From Papaver somniferum (Eukaryota > Streptophyta > Magnoliopsida > Ranunculales > Papaveraceae): DNA of 64,000 bases. Shown here one piece after another: positions 33,399-46,149 of this stretch. Within the stretch, counting starts at the first letter, position 1, and every line of letters begins with the position of its first letter. The stretch lies in NCBI RefSeq assembly GCF_003573695.1, contig NC_039361.1, forward strand, positions 135,068,777 through 135,132,776. The letters run 5' to 3'. The notes beneath the pieces were generated by a model. That model made no database searches and was not told the origin of the DNA. It saw only the letters and a program-made list of their open reading frames with translations. Position numbers and translations under genes: made by a program.

Positions 33399-33888
33399 TC
33401 AAGTTCACTTCAGCATTGCGAGAGGAATTGTTTGAAGATGGGGGATGGTATATTTGATTTTTTTTTTGATGATAGGGTTTGATTTATCGATTTCTTTTTG
33501 TGGACGCTTTGAAAGTTGTTTTCATTTCTTGTTTCGTTTGCTAATTTTGTCATTTAGAAGAAGGTGATGTTTATGAATTCGTTTATTATTTAGGTATTGG
33601 AATCATGAAATAAATCAGATAATTATTTACAAGTTCACAGACTTTACATAATGTAATATACTCTTGCAAATTTATTTATTTATGAGGTGTGCATTCTTTT
33701 GGAAAACTAAATATAATTAGCTGAAAGAACGGAGGAAATGTAGAAAAATACAGTTATTCCCCCTGTAAAAAATAAGAATCAATTTATCACTTTAGGTCTG
33801 ATCTTATTATCTCCTTGCCAATACTTTTAACAAAAATACGAGTTTGAACAAGTAAAGTGCTATTGAAAGTAAAGTACTGCTATACGAC
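33399..33888. other. AT-rich stretch, possible intron or spacer
   Basis: No coding signal; T-rich start. It may separate the acidic end of the split gene from the acidic remnant at 33889, but no splice sites are clear enough to call. Confidence 0.3.
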
Positions 33889-34011
33889 GATGTTAATGAT
33901 AATGATCTTTGCGTGGATTTGGATGAGAATGAGGAACCAGACTAATCTGACAAAGAACCATACTAATCTGACAAAGAACCAGACTCATCTAACAAGTTCT
34001 TTGGTTTTTAA
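33889..34011 (+). pseudogene. acidic exon remnant with 21-bp repeat
   Basis: The frame DVNDNDLCVDLDENEEPD is followed by three copies of a 21-bp unit encoding (S)-SDKEP(D/Y). The first two carry TAA where the third has TCA, then the frame ends at TAA 34009-34011. The stops fit C-to-A changes in a repeat that encoded an acidic tail. It may be the last exon of the gene split by element 2; the link is unproven. Confidence 0.35.
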
Positions 34012-35768
34012 ACAGGGTTTTTGATGTGTGAACTTTTAGTTTACGTATTTTTAATATAAAGCATTTCGTCTGACCGTTTTGTTCTCAGTGGTGGTTGTAT
34101 TTATTTTTTAAGCACTGTACTAGATGCATGATTTTTACACTGATAAATAGGTTGACATTTATGTGATAAATGATCCACGATGAACTTTTATGTTTTCTGG
34201 AAATGATGAACATGAAAGTGGATGGGTTTTAGTTTATTTATCTTTAGTAGCTTACTGTATGATTAGAATAATATAATACCTTTCCTACATAGGTGCCACT
34301 AATAATTCATATGTTTCCTCCCTAAACCAAGAATAATACAGGAGACAACCCAGCTTAAAATTATTAAGGAAAATATTATTCGAAATAGGAAAGTAATTTT
34401 TTTCAATAGCCTCTTCTCGAGTTGGTTAGAGATAGGAAACTAAATTTCGAAAATTTTGGGAAACAATTTTATCATAATGGTCTACGATATATTCTCTCAT
34501 AAAATAAGGAAACTAACCATATTGGTTACATATCAAAAATTTGGAAATAAAAAAAGAAAAACACCAAAAATCTTTTGTTTGGCGGGTGATGAAAATGAAT
34601 TTTACTGGGCGGGATGATTTCAAAAGGAAAATCAATTCCATCCTGATGGTTTAGTTAAATTCCAAAAAAGAAAAAGAAATATGAGTTCGATCTAATTTTT
34701 CAGTTTTTATTACTCGATTCGTTCTCTCTATGAAATCATAATTCTACTACTATCTCTAATCTTTATAAGGAACCTACCTCTTCAGACTCGATCTTTGTTG
34801 TTGGTATTATTTATACAACCCATTATCGAATAAGTATTAAATTGAGGTTAGATTTTTTGTTCGATCTCATGGAATCAGATGTTAGATCTTATAGGTTTAC
34901 TAGTTAAAGCATGATTAGGGTTTTTATTATATTACTATCTCTAATCTTTACAAGGAATCAACCTCTTTAAACTCAATCTTTGTTGCTGGTAATATTTCTA
35001 CAACCCATTATCGAATGAATATTAAATTTATGTTAGATTTTTTGTTTGATCTGATGGAATCAGATGTTAGATGTTATAGGTTTACTAATTAAAGCATGAT
35101 TAAGGTTTTTATTCGGCTGTATCAAAGAACAAGTTAATGAAACTCACAGGTTGTACGATGAGATGTGATTTCATTTTGTTACAACAATAATGTTTTAGGC
35201 TTAAGTTACATGCATGAGCTATTATAAGATTTAGGTAAGGATCTTTCTTTCATGTTACTTAGTTAGGATTTACTAGTTAGTTAGGTTTTACAAAATAAAA
35301 AAAAAACTTACCGATGCTAATTGTTTTCTAATATATATACAAGGCTTATCAAGATTTAATCATTTGAGTCTCTGTTACTTGGCGAGCCTGTAACGTCTGC
35401 ATTTTAAGTTGCCACTTTTAATAATACCATGTTGTTGGTTGGCCAATTTGACTATCATCTTTAATCTAAAAATGGATAATCATTATGTGGTGCTTTAGTG
35501 CTCTAGGATTTTGTAACAAAAAGTTATATAAGACCGTTTAACCGGTATCTTTCTCTTTGTGGATAACATAAAAATCATGAGGATATTTGTGTGTTGCAGT
35601 GATGTTTTATCCTCAAGTTACATGCATCAATGGGTTAATGTTTGTATTCTTTTCATATAATAGAAAATAGGTGTAACACATGTTGCCTATCCTGTTAGGT
35701 TTAGCTAATATTTTCCAAAATAAGCTCAAATTCCTAACTGAGACGCACGTACCTACACAACTTTTGTC
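34012..35768. other. AT-rich stretch between gene remnant and TNP1-like gene
   Basis: No ORF of note. It contains the 185-bp tandem duplication listed separately. It should contain the left CACTA terminus belonging to the right end at 42074, but no matching TIR was found. Confidence 0.35.
34744..35116. repeat. tandem duplication, 185-bp unit
   Basis: TACTATCTCTAATCTTTA(T/C)AAGG ... TTTACTA(G/A)TTAAAGCATGATTA(G/A)GG occurs twice in a row (anchors at 34751 and 34936) with roughly 10% difference. It lies upstream of the TNP1-like gene. Confidence 0.75.
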
Positions 35769-38700
35769 ATGAGAGAAGATGATGATTACAACGTGTCCCC
35801 ATAGGATGACCAATGAAGGGAACCAGATAATGAGGGGGATTCTGATGAAGAAACGATGGAGTTAGATGAGAGTCATGATGATATTGTACAATCAGATGAC
35901 GATTATGGTGATGATATGGTCCCCACTGATAGATTTGAAGAATTAACAGGTAATGTTCAAAATATTGTACTTACTTATTTCTACTTAAACATCACATGGT
36001 TTCGTATGTTGCCTCAGTTATTTCCAGAGTCAGACGATTCTGAAAATGATGATCTCTAAGTGTTAGAAGAAAAAGAATTGGAAAATTTTCCAGAAGCAGA
36101 AAAGCAGCCACAACAAGAAGACTCTATAGAAGAGATCATAAAATAGAGGGGGATGACAAGAATGTTGAAGCTGCATAAACACTTCTCGGAATCTGATGCC
36201 AAAAGAAGGGATATTGAATTTGACAAAATGTTCCGGCCTATTGGTGACCATAGAATTGAATTCAATTGTTACCTAGGCTATTTGGCCCGTGATATGGTTG
36301 GCATAAAACATTTATGTTGGAAGGAAGTCCCTCCAACAACAAAAGATAATATGTGGGAGAAAATTCTAGTATGCATATGAGGTTATCAATTCGTCGTTTT
36401 TGTTGTCTAACTGTGAATCTGTGACTAACATACATTAAATGTTATTGCAGCTTCATTTTGAGGTGACCCATGAACTGAAGCGAGTCGTCATGAAGTGTCT
36501 ACCTATTCAGCTGTGGGACTTCAGAAGGAAATTTTATAAGAATCATGTAAAACCCTTCCTGGAAGCCGGACAAACTAAAAACTTTCCCCAAAAAGTACAA
36601 AACGGTAATCGACCAAGAAAACTGGGACAATTACCTTAATCATGTATTAACATCGCCTATATTTAAGCTATGGAATACCCATTGCTTTTTATAATTTGTG
36701 TTTCGTTCTTATTGTCTATCCCAGCATACTAATGAAATTATTTTTATTTCCTCTGCAAGGAAAATTCGGAGAGGGGAAAAGAGGAAATATCACAATCCAA
36801 GTTCCCACATCGGAAGGGACGAGGAGGATACTTGGGATTAAAACTAAAATTAGTAAGTCTGTTGTCTTATTTATTATACACTGCACAGTAAAACCGGCCA
36901 TATCAGATACTTCTGTTTTGTATGTCGTGTTGCCTGTCTCATATATGCAGAAACTTAAAACGGATTAACGGTATAGGGATGTGTCCTCTTATACCAATCT
37001 GTAATTTTGTCACATTAGATGCTCTGGAATTGGTTTTCTGTTTTACACAGTTAATATTTGTGCGGATGTAAATCCTTACTTGTTTCTGGTAACTACTAGG
37101 TCAAAAGGGGAAATGTTGCCGAAGAAGATCTTGAAGACCAGTGCTTCATGGGGGAAAAAGCACTCGAAAACAAAGACGGAATTGTACCAGACGATTTTGT
37201 CAGGGAGAAGACATCTGAAGTTATGAGAAAATAGAAACTTTACAGTCCTCATGTTTTTAACCAAAGTAAGTGCAAAGTAAGTGCGCAAGGTTTAAATTAG
37301 AATTTAACACATTATTTGAACAGGAAGAGAAGCGGAAGATTATTCGAGAGGGAACTCTAACGGTTGGTCATAACGAGGATGCCCTAACACTTGCGATCGT
37401 CCCGGATAAGGGTGGACATGTCAAGGGGGCTTCCTTTGGAGTGACAGAAACCCTTTACTTTCCAAATGGAAGAAAACCAAGACACTCGAAATAGAATGAT
37501 GAACTGCGTGAAAAGCTGAAAGATAAGGAGAAAGAATTAGAGTCTACTAAAAATGCGTATCAGAGGTTAACCGATAACTTGTTATCTCAAGGAGTTGACA
37601 TTGCAAAAATTGTGGGCAACAATATCAGCAAGTCTGGAGTAGAGGTAAGTGAACTGAGTTTTGATTAGGTTGTGTAAATTTTTAAAAAAATTGGCAGATA
37701 GTATCTGATTTTTTCAAACAATGTGTTCAATTACAGTTACAGGATGCATGACCTAGAAACGCATCCAATCGATCTAAGAATAATATAGGTCCAGAATCAG
37801 TTAAGCAACTTCCAAAAAAAAACATGGGAAATCCGGTCCACAAAAGTCATCTGAAAGAATCAAAGGGTCCGCGAAGCGGGACTCTCCTTGTACTAAAACG
37901 CCGACCGTTTCTACTGAATCCCCGGCGTCTTTAGTATCAAAAAAGAAGTCTCCGTCTCCTCCATCCACTGGGGAATCTCAGAATGTGGCATATGAAAAAG
38001 TTACCATTGATGTATGGTTTTCCAACACATTTAAATTTTTAATCTTCCATTTACTATCTCTCATGCGCCTTGTGTTTCTGCAGGGCATATGATGCAAACT
38101 TTGGTTTGGAGAAAAGGACAACATTGTTTCCATTGGTAGAGCTTACTCTACAAAGACAATAATCTATAAAATGAAGTCAGGAATGAAGGGTTCAGTTACA
38201 TGCTATAGCGTCCGGGTTAGTTAAGTACTAAATGAAACCATAAAATTACCCTTTGGAAAATCTGGGATAAAAACTTTAAAAGATGTTGGTGATGCTGAAA
38301 TTAGTTGGCCATCAAATCAACCACCTTAGATAAAAATGTTGGTTGCTTGGCTTGTTTGCTTTATTAACTCATTAGATACATTTCTACACAAACCAGTTTT
38401 ATATATATATCTTGTTTGATATAAGATACGAATATGTTATCATCTATATGAATCACAGACGTTAGTGTATATTTTAGAGAACCTTATAGAACGACATACG
38501 TGGTTAGATATTTGATTGTGAGTCAGTTGTGCATTGTGCTTAAATGGTTTCACTGCAAAAAGAAGGTACAACTGATCATTTCAATTTTATGATGCATGTA
38601 AGTCAACCAAAACATTCCGAGGCTTTGAAATCACCGGCTATACTCAACGGAAGCCAATCTTCTATCGCAATATCTGAAAAAGTTCCGAAGGTATGTCTTT

Positions 38701-40719
38701 AAACCAGTTACATGATCTTAAGACTATATGAGTCTGAAATATGCTATCAACTATATGAATCACGGATGCTAGGGTGTATTTTGGAAAAACTTGTATATTT
38801 GTTACCTATTCAATTCACCAGTGTCTTCACATTCAAGGTGGAATTTGGTATATTTGTTACCCGAATATGGAATATTACTCTACTGTTGCAGGTAACTCAA
38901 CAAAATTCGGGGAAACATACTCTAGATGTGACATCAAAAGATACATCTAATCGAAGCAAATCTGAGATCACGACAAGTGCAGCAGTTCATCCGGTATCTG
39001 TTTTATTTTTACATGCATTTTAAATCTCAAATTTGCTTTGAAGTTTTCGGTTGAAGATGTTCATATGCCATGTATTTCCGCAGGGTAAAGGTGCTACCTT
39101 TTTTACCAGCTATCTAAGGAAAACGTCCTTGCTAGAGGTAGAGATTTTCTGTTAGCAGGAAAACAACAATTACATGGAAAGGATGCGGTGGAGGTTGATT
39201 GCCACAAAATCCTGATTGAGGAAGTAATAAAACCGAATTTCTGTCTACCCGTACGATTTGATGGTATGAAAACATTAGGACAAACTCTTGGAAAAACGAT
39301 TTCTTAGCCAAAGTATGGTCATAAGCTTACCGAGCCTGCTAAGAAGGTTAGTTGATTGGCTTGTTTGATTTGTAAGTCGAATATACATAAACCAGTCTAT
39401 CAATTATATGAATCACATATCCAAGTGTAAATTAGAGAACCTATAAAAATAGAAATATATGTAACTTTCAAAAGTAACTAACTCTTTTAATGTTATGCAG
39501 AACCCTACCTGTGATTCACAGCCAAGTACTTCTCTACGGAAGTCTCCTGCACGTAGCAACCCTTCGATGGATCTAAGAAGCAGTCTCCTTATCTTATGCA
39601 GAACTTTACCAGTAATTCGCAACCAAATCCTTCAATATCTCTAGAGAAGTCGTGCACATCTACGACAGAACCTCTGGCTAAGACATCTAATGGAGTATGT
39701 TTTTTTTTGATTTTTTTTTCTTCGTAAATCTATATTGCTAATTCAAGCATCTTATTTTTATATGATGTTCATATGCCCTATATCTCCGCAAAAAGAAAAA
39801 TACGACTTTTGGAATGGATCTAGGGGAAACGTCGTTGCTAGAGGCAGTATTTTACCTACGGTGCCTAACCAGAAAATACATGGACAAGATCTTCCTAAAA
39901 ACTGTTATGTTGTCAATATTCAGGAGGTTATAGTTCCATCGTTCGTGTTAACTGAACCAAGCGGTGACTTTAAGTCATTAGGGGAAGCTGAAAATAGTTT
40001 TGTGGCATGGTTGAAAGATAATTGTTCCATCTCTGATGACAAGGTTAGTTTCTTAGCTCTTTTGCTTTGTTAATCAAGTATATAAATTGTTTTACATAAA
40101 TCGTGTATTCAGTTTGATTAAAGAATAAGTACGAGACAGAAATATATTAACACCTAAATGGAACATGAATTCCAGTGTAAATTAGAAAATTGATATTTGG
40201 TTACGAATTTTATTATGGGCGTCAGCTGTGAAAAATGGCGCGACCTTCAGTGAAGTTGGTTTTATTACATTGTTGGAAAAATGACTTTTGTCTGTCTCTT
40301 GTTGAGAATTCACATGACAGACGAATTCGCCTTGGATTTAGAATATATATATATACACATTTAATCTCTTGCTGTAGCAAACTCCATAGCATGGAAAACC
40401 TCATAAGCAACCAAAACCAGTTTTAGATTCTGAGAAGAAATTGGACAGTGACCTAAGAACAACTAGCAGCCTTGCAGATGATAAACGGAATGAGGAGCAC
40501 CTAGCAGTCAATCCACATTCGGGGAGTCATGTAGCCTCTGAAAAGCTTCCTCAGAAGATTAAAAAGGCGCATAGAAAGTTATATGTACCAAGTGTAGATC
40601 AGGCATACCGACTTCCATATGGGAAACATAGGATGACAAGGTTTGGCGTGTCGAGAATGTCACAACCTGATCCATTGCATGCAGAGACACCACCATCAAA
40701 AAAGTTGAAGAAAAACTGA
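35769..40719 (+). pseudogene. TNP1/TNPA-like CACTA accessory transposase gene, broken
   Basis: Exons separated by GT-AG introns. An acidic first part (ELDESHDDIVQSDDDYGDDM) has two stops upstream. Next, 36060-36370 holds the Transposase_24 core: FDKMFRPIGDHRIEF, GYLARDMVGI, WKEVPPTTKDNMWEKI; the intron begins GTATGC and ends ATTGCAG at 36450. Then LHFEVTHELKRVV and WDFRRKFYKNHVKPF, a one-base shift at about 36590, a Gly-Gly-Tyr exon near 36760, and DALTLAIVPDKGGHVKGASF near 37370. A Ser/Pro/Lys-rich exon (37820-38010) follows. Three copies of the C-terminal TNP1-type repeat lie near 38090, 39085 and 39790 (for example NVVARGSILPTVPNQKIHG). The last exon, 40441-40719, is basic. TNPA-type proteins bind subterminal repeats. 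Stops and shifts mean it is probably inactive. Confidence 0.65.
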
Positions 40720-40869
40720 TGATTTTTGGATAAATGTCTTTAATATTTTCTTTTGCAAACTGTTAGACCAAAGCTCCACATTTTTTACTGTGTTATTAAT
40801 AATAATATGAATTTTTGGCATATATAAATTTCAGATTTAACCACAATTTAGAAAGTATAAGAGAATTTG

Positions 40870-42055
40870 GATAGTGCCAGGTGGATGGTTTAGATGCGTC
40901 ATATCTGAACGTCTTAGAGGCGTCACACGCGTAATACACACGTTTCGAGATTAATTGGTGTCGCTAAACATAACATGAAGACACATTAAGCAGATATAAA
41001 TTGGCGTGGCTAAATATCACATAAAGCCACGCTATATGGCGTGTCTATAGGATCTCCAATGAACGGCTCGCAACGTTACATGTGGATGGTGAAGGATGCA
41101 TATAATTTAACGGTAAATATTGCATCATCTTAAATGAGATTCAACGATTCCTAATACGGCCACGTGGATCAAGGTAATTGTAAATTAGCGTGGATAAATA
41201 TCACATGTAGCCATGCTATATGGCGTGTCTATAGGATATCCAATGAACGGCTCACAACGTTACATGTGGATGTTATTCAATGGCTCCTAATATAGCCACG
41301 TGGATGAAGGTTATTGAAATTGGCGTGGTTAAAACATAACATATAGCCACGTCAAACCTATATGGGGCGTGTCTATAGGATATCCAATGAACGGCTCACA
41401 ATGTTACATGTGGATGGTATTCAACGGTTCCTAACACAGCCACGTGGATGAAGTTTAATGAAATTGGAGTGGCTAAAACATACCATATGGCCACGTTAAA
41501 CCTATATGTGGCGTGTCTATAGGATATCCAATAAACGGCTCACAACGTTACATGTGGATGGTATTCAACGGTTCCTAATACATCCATGTGGATGAAGGTA
41601 AGTGAAATTGGCGTGGCTAAAACATAACATATAACCACGTTAAACCAATATGGCGTGTCTATCGGATAACCAATGGATACGCCAAAAAGCAATTTACGTG
41701 TCTAAAGTGAACCAAATAGCTACGCCAAAAAGAAATTTGCGTGTCTATAGTGAATCAAATAGCCACGTCAAAAGAAATTTGCGTGTCTATAGTGAATCAA
41801 ATAGCCACGATAAAAACAATAAATCGGGTGTCTATAGAGTACCAGTACTTAAGTTTTTGGGACACTATATAGCAACGCCTATATGGCTCTGGCATGTCTA
41901 TTTCATACAGAAATAGACACGGAAGGCAGACCTAGCTATAATCTACCTAAAACCACGCCGTCATACCTAAAACCACGCGAGCAGAAACCACGCAAAGTCA
42001 AAACCAAATTGGCGTGTCAAAACCCCTATGGACACGCCAATTTGGCATGGCAAAA
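40870..42055 (+). repeat. subterminal repeat region of the CACTA element
   Basis: Units with GGCGTGTCTATAGGATATCC ... GCCACGTGGAT are anchored at about 41041, 41225, 41369, 41513 and 41654 (spacing 184, 144, 144, 141 bp). Next come short ~44-bp units with TTTGCGTGTCTATAGTGAAT (41685-41820), then GGCGTGTC/GACACGCC pairs to the end. The core GGCGTG/CACGCC would be the likely binding motif for the TNPA-like protein. Confidence 0.75.
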
Positions 42056-42074
42056 GGGTCTGTTTGTACTAGTG
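42056..42074 (-). repeat. CACTA terminal inverted repeat (right end)
   Basis: Minus strand reads CACTAGTACAAACAGACCC. The adjacent three bases outside are ATA (42075-42077), the expected target duplication; the left partner was not found. Confidence 0.6.
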
Positions 42075-44110
42075 ATAATCCTCGAATCTGATGTGGACAA
42101 TCCCTGTCATGAGGAATATGCTTAAAAGGCTGCTGAAACAATTGAAGCAGCTCCCAAAGAGAACGTTGATGCAGCTTCCGAGAAGGGTGTTGAAGCGGCT
42201 CGAGAGGATGTTGAAGCGACTCCTGGAGAGGACCCTAATGAAGGCACCATTGGCCCTGGCGTTGACAACACTTTTTTGATGTTTAGTAGTCTGGGTTAGA
42301 GCCAGGGCTTGATCGAATAATAATCCTTCAATCATGCTGATTTTGTGATTTTATGTTTCCAGTTGGATGAATGAATGAAATATCCCGACTAAGAAATACA
42401 AATTCTTAGAAATATCTCGCAATATCTTGAAACTTTAGACGTAGCTCTCCCCGGTAAGGTTAGAGTAGAGCCCGTGTACATGATTATACAAATTAAACTC
42501 TCTCATTCTTTTCTTTGATATTCCACTTGTAGACTACACGCTTCTTGAAGACTTGTGGGGTGCCAGCTAGGTATGTAGAAGAATGGAAGCTGTGCCGCGA
42601 ATCTTTAAGGTCCTTCAAGCGATATCTTTTTGAACCGTCTTCTGAATCTTGGATGGTTGTGTGGAATGGGATGCATTGAGCAGTCCCCAGTTACACTTCA
42701 GATTCGATGGCGTGGCTGGATATGTGAAAATATCTCCGATTTTTATTTTTGGAGCCTTTGACGCACATGTACGTCTTCATGCTGAGAAATTTCTGCGGCT
42801 CGTAAAGCTTCAACAATGATGATGCTGATATCAGACATAAACCGGTTGAGGGACATGAAGGCATCCTGTGCTGGCAGTCCCCATGTGTAATTATCCCGAG
42901 CTTATTTTCTCTTGAAAAACGTACTTCTACTGCATTTTCCGGTAAGGTGGTTGACGAATTGATGAAGGCGAAAATATTTTGGATTCGTCATTTGTTGATC
43001 AATGGGGGGAGTCGCTCTTGATAGATCTGAATTGTATTCAAACTTTTGGCAACTCATGCATCCCTTTCATAGGAAATTGGAAATCTAGAAACACTGATTC
43101 TGATTTTGTCGGTGATGTGGAGACGTGATGCAGTTGGTCTGTGTGTCTTGCTGATGCGTTGAAGCGGCTTCTTCTGGAGAGAGCGTTGAAGCAGATTCTC
43201 CTTCAGTTTTATTTACCTTGCAAATTACATGCTTCTTGATTGACCGTCTCTCTTGTGTTGAAGAAGTCCTTGACTGACGGTGAAGGAATTTCATGCTGAG
43301 TCTCAGTCCCCAAGCGTGAGTTACATGGCTCTATCTTGTATGGTCGGTGGGTTTACCATAATAAATATATCACCATCTCGCCTCCGTACTGGTGAATCTA
43401 TTACTTCTCCATGGGAAAGAAAATATGCAGAAGTTCGGATTACCTTTGTCCGTAGTGGTTGTTGTTATGGTGAAGCTCTGGCGAGCAACAACGATTTTTC
43501 GCAGCAGCTATGATCAGAAAAGACTGGTAGGGAGAGGCATGGTAGCTACTTGCACGAACTTGTCAGTCTTCATATAATGGTAGAGATCGTCTTGTTATTA
43601 GAGGGAGAAAGAAACAATAGCTTTCTTGATGTTTCCTCATGGAATGGAGAAGAGGGAGACATTCCCCTGCCCACGAGTATCTATTGAGCTTTCAACTTGA
43701 TAGATGTTGTCACGCTGGGTATCTGAAGAAATAATTTGGGAGAGAGTTGGAGTTGAACCCAATGTTGATGAGGATCGTACGAGTTTCTTTCATGAGGTCG
43801 TCTTTGCGTCTACGTTGCGTTTCATAGACGTTGAGGCATATCTCTGGTTTTTTGACAACACGTCCGCTCTCTTGAGTATGTCCTCATATTTGGACATCCT
43901 GGAATCATAGTGATATCGTGTTTGCGTTTCTATAAATTTAGCATCTTTGAGATGGATAGTATTGAGCAGTCCCCAGCTACACTCCTTTGTCTTTATCATC
44001 TTTGGATCGTGACTTTGAGGAGTAGGGAAGTTCCCTCATGCGGATGACTTAACTAACATGTTGTGAAAATATGATGAAGCTCTTGACATGGAGAGTTTGT
44101 ATGTACCTCT
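42075..44110 (-). other. decayed interior of the minus-strand Gypsy element
   Basis: Minus-strand frames are repeatedly broken but protein-like. 42300-42120 encodes Ala-Ala-Ser-Thr repeats (SRAASTPFSEAASTF), and 43200-43160 has LSPEEAASTHQQ. Four copies of TGGGGACTG (minus) at about 42681, 42875, 43304 and 43967 each sit in a frame encoding (C/Y/H)xWGL, two of them CxWGLLN. This is downstream of gag in the element's orientation, but no protease or RT motif was found. Plus-strand frames here (43280-43910) are taken as shadows. Confidence 0.4.
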
Positions 44111-45502
44111 GAAGTCTCAGGTGCGACCTCCTTCGGTAATGCAATTACTCCTTCTACGGGAGACGAAATTCTGAAAGCGTCTCTCACTGATGTTGTTGCT
44201 GGTATGTCTTGGTCGTTGTTTTATAATTGTAACAGTCGTGCATGTGGTACTGGAATTGGAGTTAGCGGTTTTGTACGCGCAAGATGTTGTATCTCGGTGG
44301 TTTTTCACTTGTTGCTTGAATGAAACTGCTTACAAGAGGATGAAGGTTGTATTGCCTGTTGGTGGGATGTATGCTTCTACAAATATCATGAAGCTCTTCA
44401 TTCTTGGCAGGCCTGGTTCTTTCTATAAGGGAAGGTGTCTTTGTAGACGAGCGCTTAACATCTTCACGAAGTTCAGAGGATGTATGAAATTGCAGATTCT
44501 TCAGCAGAGCACGGGTACCATCCTATTAATGCATAGTTCCACCAATCATTGTTCAATCATATTTGGATCGTGACAATCCAGTGCCTGGATTTTGAACCTC
44601 TTGACATAACCAATTGGATGCTCATTATTTCGTTGGAGCATTCTCCCCAAATATGAAAAGGTGGTTTACTCGGATACGAAGAAATACTTCTTGTCGAAAG
44701 CGGTTACTATCTCACACCAGTTGGATAAGTTGTTTGGTGCAATGTTGTTGTACCAGGTGTACGCTCTCCCAGTAAGTGACTTTGAGAACTCTTTCAGGCG
44801 GAGGACATGATTGTATTCGTGCTCTCCTAGTGACTCCATAAAACGAGAGATGTGTTCTCGAGAATTACCAGTTCCGTCATAAAGGGAAAATTGAGGAGAA
44901 GAGTATCCTCTCGGAAGAGGAACTCTTTGCACATTGGGAGGATAAGGAGGATGATACTGGTGCAGGTCTACCGGATTTTCCTTGCCTCGATGTTAAAGAA
45001 GTCGTTCTAGATCCTCATGCGTGATGAAATTGGACGACTGATTCCTTTCCCTTGAGCGCTCAAGAGCAGCACGAATCTCTTCATCTATGAATGCACGCCC
45101 TGTTGAAGTGCTTGCGCCAAAAGTGTTGAAAGTACTCCTCATTGGTTTTATGGGCTGATACGGCTCTTGTGGTAGTCGCTCCATTAGCGTCTTGAGGAAA
45201 GTGAGTACCTCTTTTTGAGTTGTAGCCATGTCCGCCTGAGCCTTAATGAGAACTTCTCGTCTTTCCATTAAATCAACAATGGTGATATGAGGTTGTCCTC
45301 TTATGGATCCTACGGTCTCTTGTCCTGATGTGGAAGTGGAAGTAGCTCGAGTAACGACCGGGGCGTTATGCTCGAAGAAATATTGGTGGCGGCAGCGGCT
45401 CTGGATCTGGTGATCGGAGGTGTCACACCTAAGGGAGTGTCTCGCTGTTTTCCGGGTTGACATAATAGGCAAACCCTTTATGATTATTTGAAGATGGGTC
45501 AA
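44110..45502 (-). pseudogene. broken gag of the minus-strand Ty3/Gypsy element
   Basis: From ATG 45502: STRKTARHSLR, a coiled N-terminal part (DLMERREVLIKAQADMATTQ; FLKTLMERLPQEP), RAFIDEEIRAALERSRER, to a stop at 44993. After a frame change, 44932-44666 holds the retrotransposon gag core: SLYDGTGNSREHISRFMES, LKEFSKSLTGRAYTWYNNIA, WCEIVTAFDKKYF. The rest is in pieces with stops: GRMLQRNNEHPIGYVKRF, LDCHDPNMIEQ, LPRMKSFMIFVEAYIPPTGN, then a Lys/Ser/Thr end. The core W-YNNI and FDKKYF are the usual Retrotrans_gag signatures. No pol follows intact. Confidence 0.75.
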
Positions 45503-46133
45503 GCCTCCTTTGTTGTTGTAGATGTACGAATTCTCGGAATTACGCCATGTTCTGGATCTACACGTTTTGTTGATGAAGTAGTAGCGGATATTCCTGACTT
45601 TAAATTGGTAGCAGTGGTGGAATAGAGATAGACCTTTTCTTTTGTGATCTTTGTAGGTGTCTCCCTAGGACTCAAATGGTGTTGATATTTGTTTTCGACT
45701 ATCTCCGTACTGGAACAACATCTACGTGAATCTTCACTCTGTCTTTATGGGTGTGGACCCTTTGAGGCATTTCTGGCTTGCTCCATACAACACTTGTGGT
45801 GTTTGCAGAAAAGGCGGTTGCTCCATCCGGATCTCCAGAGAAGCCGTTGCGTTCTTCTAAGAAGTAGTCACGTATTCTTGTGTCTCCATGCGGCTTTCTG
45901 GTCCTTTCATCTGGGAGATTTACTGGTGCTCAGCTATCCAAGGCATTTCCAGTACCATTGCTTGAAAAAGAATTTTTATGAAGCTTCTTAGCAAATGGAA
46001 CACCGGAATTGAAATTGGTTGTTGAACCTAAATTGAATTTAACGATTGAATTTGATCTATGATCCACCTTTTTGAAATTGAAAAAACTGGAATGAATATT
46101 GAAATATTTATTTTGCAACCGAGAGATCAATAT

Positions 46134-46149
46134 CCCACTGTGGTCGCCA
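46134..46149 (-). promoter_or_regulatory. primer binding site of the minus-strand Gypsy element
   Basis: Minus strand TGGCGACCACAGTGGG, two bases after the LTR end. It is similar to the tRNA-Arg-type site TGGCGACTCC... of Tat/Ogre elements. The plus-strand element has TGGCGACCACAGTG at 63432. Confidence 0.7.

Larger units (their letters stand above)
35769..42074 (+). mobile_element. CACTA (En/Spm) element, right end and TNP1-like gene
   Basis: The right end is defined by CACTAGTACAAACAGACCC on the minus strand at 42056-42074. About 1.2 kb of subterminal repeats and a Transposase_24-type gene lie inside. The left end is not visible and the true start lies at or left of the given coordinate. 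No TNPD-like (Transposase_21) catalytic gene is seen, so the element is incomplete or non-autonomous. It appears to have landed in the minus-strand Gypsy element that begins at 42075. Confidence 0.65.

Noticed and set aside
34295..34310. CACTAATAATTC as a possible left CACTA end
   Set aside because: It does not match the right terminal repeat CACTAGTACAAACAG beyond five bases, and there are no subterminal repeats next to it.
42091..42279. Leu/Arg-rich plus-strand frame
   Set aside because: Shifted reading of repeats that read as AAST on the minus strand, in line with the Gypsy orientation.
43280..44573. Plus-strand frames of 60-127 codons
   Set aside because: They oppose the minus-strand Gypsy gag and its downstream region and show no domain.
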